Assembly (NCBI GenBank): GCA_958454405.1
Contig: CAUEBO010000060.1
Coordinates: 1-15,131 of the forward strand
Direction of reading: 5' to 3'
DNA from: an uncultured Eggerthellaceae bacterium
GTDB lineage: Bacteria; Actinomycetota; Coriobacteriia; Coriobacteriales; Eggerthellaceae
DNA length: 15,131 bases
Every line of letters starts with the position of its first letter. The first letter of the stretch is position 1. The notes beneath the pieces are model-generated. The model had not been told where the DNA came from. It was given only the letters and a program-made list of their open reading frames with translations, and did no database searches. The position numbers and the translations under genes are program-made. Shown here in pieces: positions 13,786 through 15,131 of the stretch.

Positions 13786-14364
13786 ATGAAGAAAATCGCC
13801 CTGGGGGTTCTCGCCGTCGCGCTCGTCGCGCTCGGCGTGTTCGGGACGCTTGCCGTGCAGCGCGCGTTCGAGCCGAGCGTTTCGGTCTCGTCGACCTCCA
13901 TCCAGGAACAGCTGTCCAACTGCAGCGAGCTCGCCACGGCCGAGCTCGAGTACCGCGGGCTCGTCCGCTACGAGGACGGCGACATAGACTTCATCAACAA
14001 GAAGGGCTTCACGATGATCTACGACGCCGAGGTGCGCGCCGGGGTCGACCTGTCCCAGGCCCGCGTCGAGGTGAATGGCGACGTCGTCACGGTGAGCCTC
14101 CCGCAGGCCCAAATGTTCGGCATTGAGATCGATCCGGACTCCATCGAGTTCTACGATTCAACGTTCGCGCTGTTCAATTGGGAGAACAAAGACGACACTG
14201 CCAAGGCGCTCGTCGTGGCGCAGCAGGACGCCGAGGGCAAGGCCGATCAGACGAACCTGCTCGGCCAGGCGCGCGAGCAGGCGCACACGCTCGTCGAGAA
14301 CCTGCTCGCGCCGCTTGCCGAGGGCGATGGCGCCTACACCGTGAACGTCGTGGACGCCGCCTGA
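13786..14364 (+). CDS. DUF4230 domain protein, N-terminally membrane anchored
   Basis: A 192-residue protein of unknown function. One hydrophobic segment (about 3-26) follows MKK, serving as a signal anchor or an uncleaved signal; no lipobox cysteine is present. The remainder matches the DUF4230 pattern. ELATAELEYRGLVRYE is followed by GFTMIYDAEVRAGVDLS and a VEVNGDVVTVSLPQAQMFGIEID core, where a beta-rich region with a conserved GVDLS and LPQA is expected. A Gln/Ala-rich helical tail (AKALVVAQQDAEGKAD... to ENLLAPL) is similar to tails of this family. The domain would face the outside of the membrane. ATG at 13786 follows GAGGAGG (13776-13782) with a rather short 3-base gap. It is probably its own unit, with a hairpin on either side. 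The function cannot be inferred. Confidence 0.85.
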   Translation: MKKIALGVLAVALVALGVFGTLAVQRAFEPSVSVSSTSIQEQLSNCSELATAELEYRGLVRYEDGDIDFINKKGFTMIYDAEVRAGVDLSQARVEVNGDVVTVSLPQAQMFGIEIDPDSIEFYDSTFALFNWENKDDTAKALVVAQQDAEGKADQTNLLGQAREQAHTLVENLLAPLAEGDGAYTVNVVDAA

Positions 14365-14462
14365 CGGCGCCCTGCCGCCGGAGGCGCGGGTTCTGGCGTC
14401 CCGTTCCGGCGATCTTCGGATGTTCGCCCGCCGTCTGCCGTCGCGGTCGTTCCGGACGCACC

Positions 14463-14509
14463 AAAAACAAGCCCCGCCCGCCGCGTTGCATGCGGCGGGC
14501 GGGGCTTTT
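14463..14509. terminator. Bidirectional rho-independent terminator between convergent genes
   Basis: A 16-base perfect stem (14469-14484 and 14492-14507) with a 7-base loop is followed on the plus strand by TTTT and preceded by AAAAACAA. The minus strand therefore also ends in a T-rich tail. It separates the DUF4230 gene (+) from the symporter gene (-). The next 117 bases up to the symporter stop contain only degenerate GC-rich repeats of the GGGCGCRGATCG type and no gene that I can support. Confidence 0.88.
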
Positions 14510-14626
14510 GCTTGCCGATCGGAGCTTGGGAGGGTGGATGGCTCGCGATTCGGACCGTGGGCTTCGGATCGGGCGCGGATCGCGTCGTCGGATGCGGCAC
14601 GGGCGCAGATCGAGCCGCAGCCCGCG

Positions 14627-15131
14627 CTAGGCGAGCTCGTTCTCGCTGAAGGCGTCCTTGCCCAGCTTGAAGTCCTCGCCCTCGGAGCTCATCCGGCGGT
14701 ACTCGGCGGTGGCGGTGAACAGCACGTCCGAGGACGAGTTGAGCGCCGTTTCGCACGAGTCCTGGATCACGCCGATGATGAAGCCGATGGCCACCACTTG
14801 CATGGCCACGTCGTTGCCGATGCCGAACAGCGAGCAGGCGAGCGGGATGAGCAGCAGCGATCCTCCGGCCACGCCCGAGGCGCCGCAGGCCGACACCGCG
14901 GCGAGCACGCACAGGATGACGGCGGTGACCGGGTCGACGGAGATGCCCAGGGTGTGCGCGGCGGCCATGGTCATGACGGCGATGGTGACGGCGGCGCCTG
15001 CCATGTTGATGGTGGCGCCGAGGGGGATGGACACTGAGTAGTTGTCCTTGTCCAGCCCGAGCTTGCGGCACAGCTCCATGTTCACGGGGATGTTCGCCGC
15101 CGAGCTGCGGGTGAAGAAGGCGGTCAGGCCG
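14627..15131 (-). CDS. sstT: Na+/serine-threonine symporter, C-terminal part (5' end outside window)
   Basis: The visible 168 codons are the C-terminal portion of a dicarboxylate/amino acid:cation symporter (DAACS) family protein in the inner membrane that imports serine and threonine with Na+. Diagnostic text includes TAFFTRSSAANIPVNMELC, the TM7-type substrate/Na+ segment VSIPLGATINMAGAA, the re-entrant segment CGASGVAGGSLLLIPLACSLFG and the QDSCETALNSSSDVLFT stretch near the end, with conserved Asp and Asn. All are typical of SstT rather than GltP or DctA. The frame is open to the window edge, so the internal GTG at 15085 is not the start. The cytoplasmic tail of about 30 residues ends at TAG 14627-14629. 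Confidence 0.93.
   Translation of the reverse strand, partial: GLTAFFTRSSAANIPVNMELCRKLGLDKDNYSVSIPLGATINMAGAAVTIAVMTMAAAHTLGISVDPVTAVILCVLAAVSACGASGVAGGSLLLIPLACSLFGIGNDVAMQVVAIGFIIGVIQDSCETALNSSSDVLFTATAEYRRMSSEGEDFKLGKDAFSENELA

Noticed and set aside
14510..14626. Possible small gene between the bidirectional terminator and the symporter stop
   Set aside because: Open frames here lack ribosome sites and have GC-driven Arg/Pro-rich composition with degenerate short repeats; nothing recognisable.

Overview
This GC-rich window looks like a chromosomal stretch from an actinobacterium of the class Coriobacteriia, probably an Eggerthellaceae relative such as Eggerthella or Gordonibacter. That is an inference from base composition, the protein flavour and the gene set; no rRNA or other taxonomic marker is present. 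I support ten protein genes (two cut by the window edges, one a remnant), two tRNA genes, several hairpin terminators and a set of unusual intergenic inverted repeats.

Layout. (1) 1-1281: 3' part of argS. (2) 1282-1817: a 536-base gap packed with inverted repeats: a short hairpin, a 103-base element bounded by 18-base perfect inverted repeats, a strong hairpin at 1539-1573, and a 200-base imperfect inverted repeat. (3) 1818-3866 (-): a CPA1-type Na+/H+ antiporter with a long cytoplasmic tail. (4) 4058-4591 (-): a DUF1836 MerR-like regulator, divergent from degV (4730-5611, +). The AT-rich space between them holds a consensus-like promoter and a small inverted repeat. (5) 5608-7119 (-) sensor kinase and 7121-7873 (-) response regulator, divergent from 8222-9052 (+) and 9042-11147 (+), a BceAB-type ABC ATPase and 10-TM permease. 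The 348-base divergent region carries AAGG-type direct repeats phased at about 11 bases and an inverted-repeat element with a 25-base operator-like palindrome inside it. (6) 11270-11528 (+): the C-terminal remnant of a tyrosine recombinase, next to tRNA-Lys(CTT) and tRNA-His(GTG) on the minus strand. (7) 12114-13673 (+): a NYN-domain putative RNase with two OST-HTH/LOTUS-like domains. (8) 13786-14364 (+): a membrane-anchored DUF4230 protein. (9) 14627-15131 (-): the C-terminal part of an SstT-type Na+/serine-threonine symporter, convergent with the DUF4230 gene across a bidirectional terminator.

How the genes work together. The clearest functional unit is the divergent two-component system plus BceAB-like transporter. 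Together they would sense and resist a cell-envelope-active peptide or a similar compound, with the shared intergenic region as the probable control site. DUF1836/degV may be a second regulator-target pair. The remaining genes are housekeeping (argS, tRNAs) or single transport and RNA-metabolism genes. I see no clearly new defence or biosynthetic system. The most unusual material is non-coding: the nested inverted repeats at 1327-1429, 1601-1803 and 8046-8199, and the phased repeats at 7942-8003.
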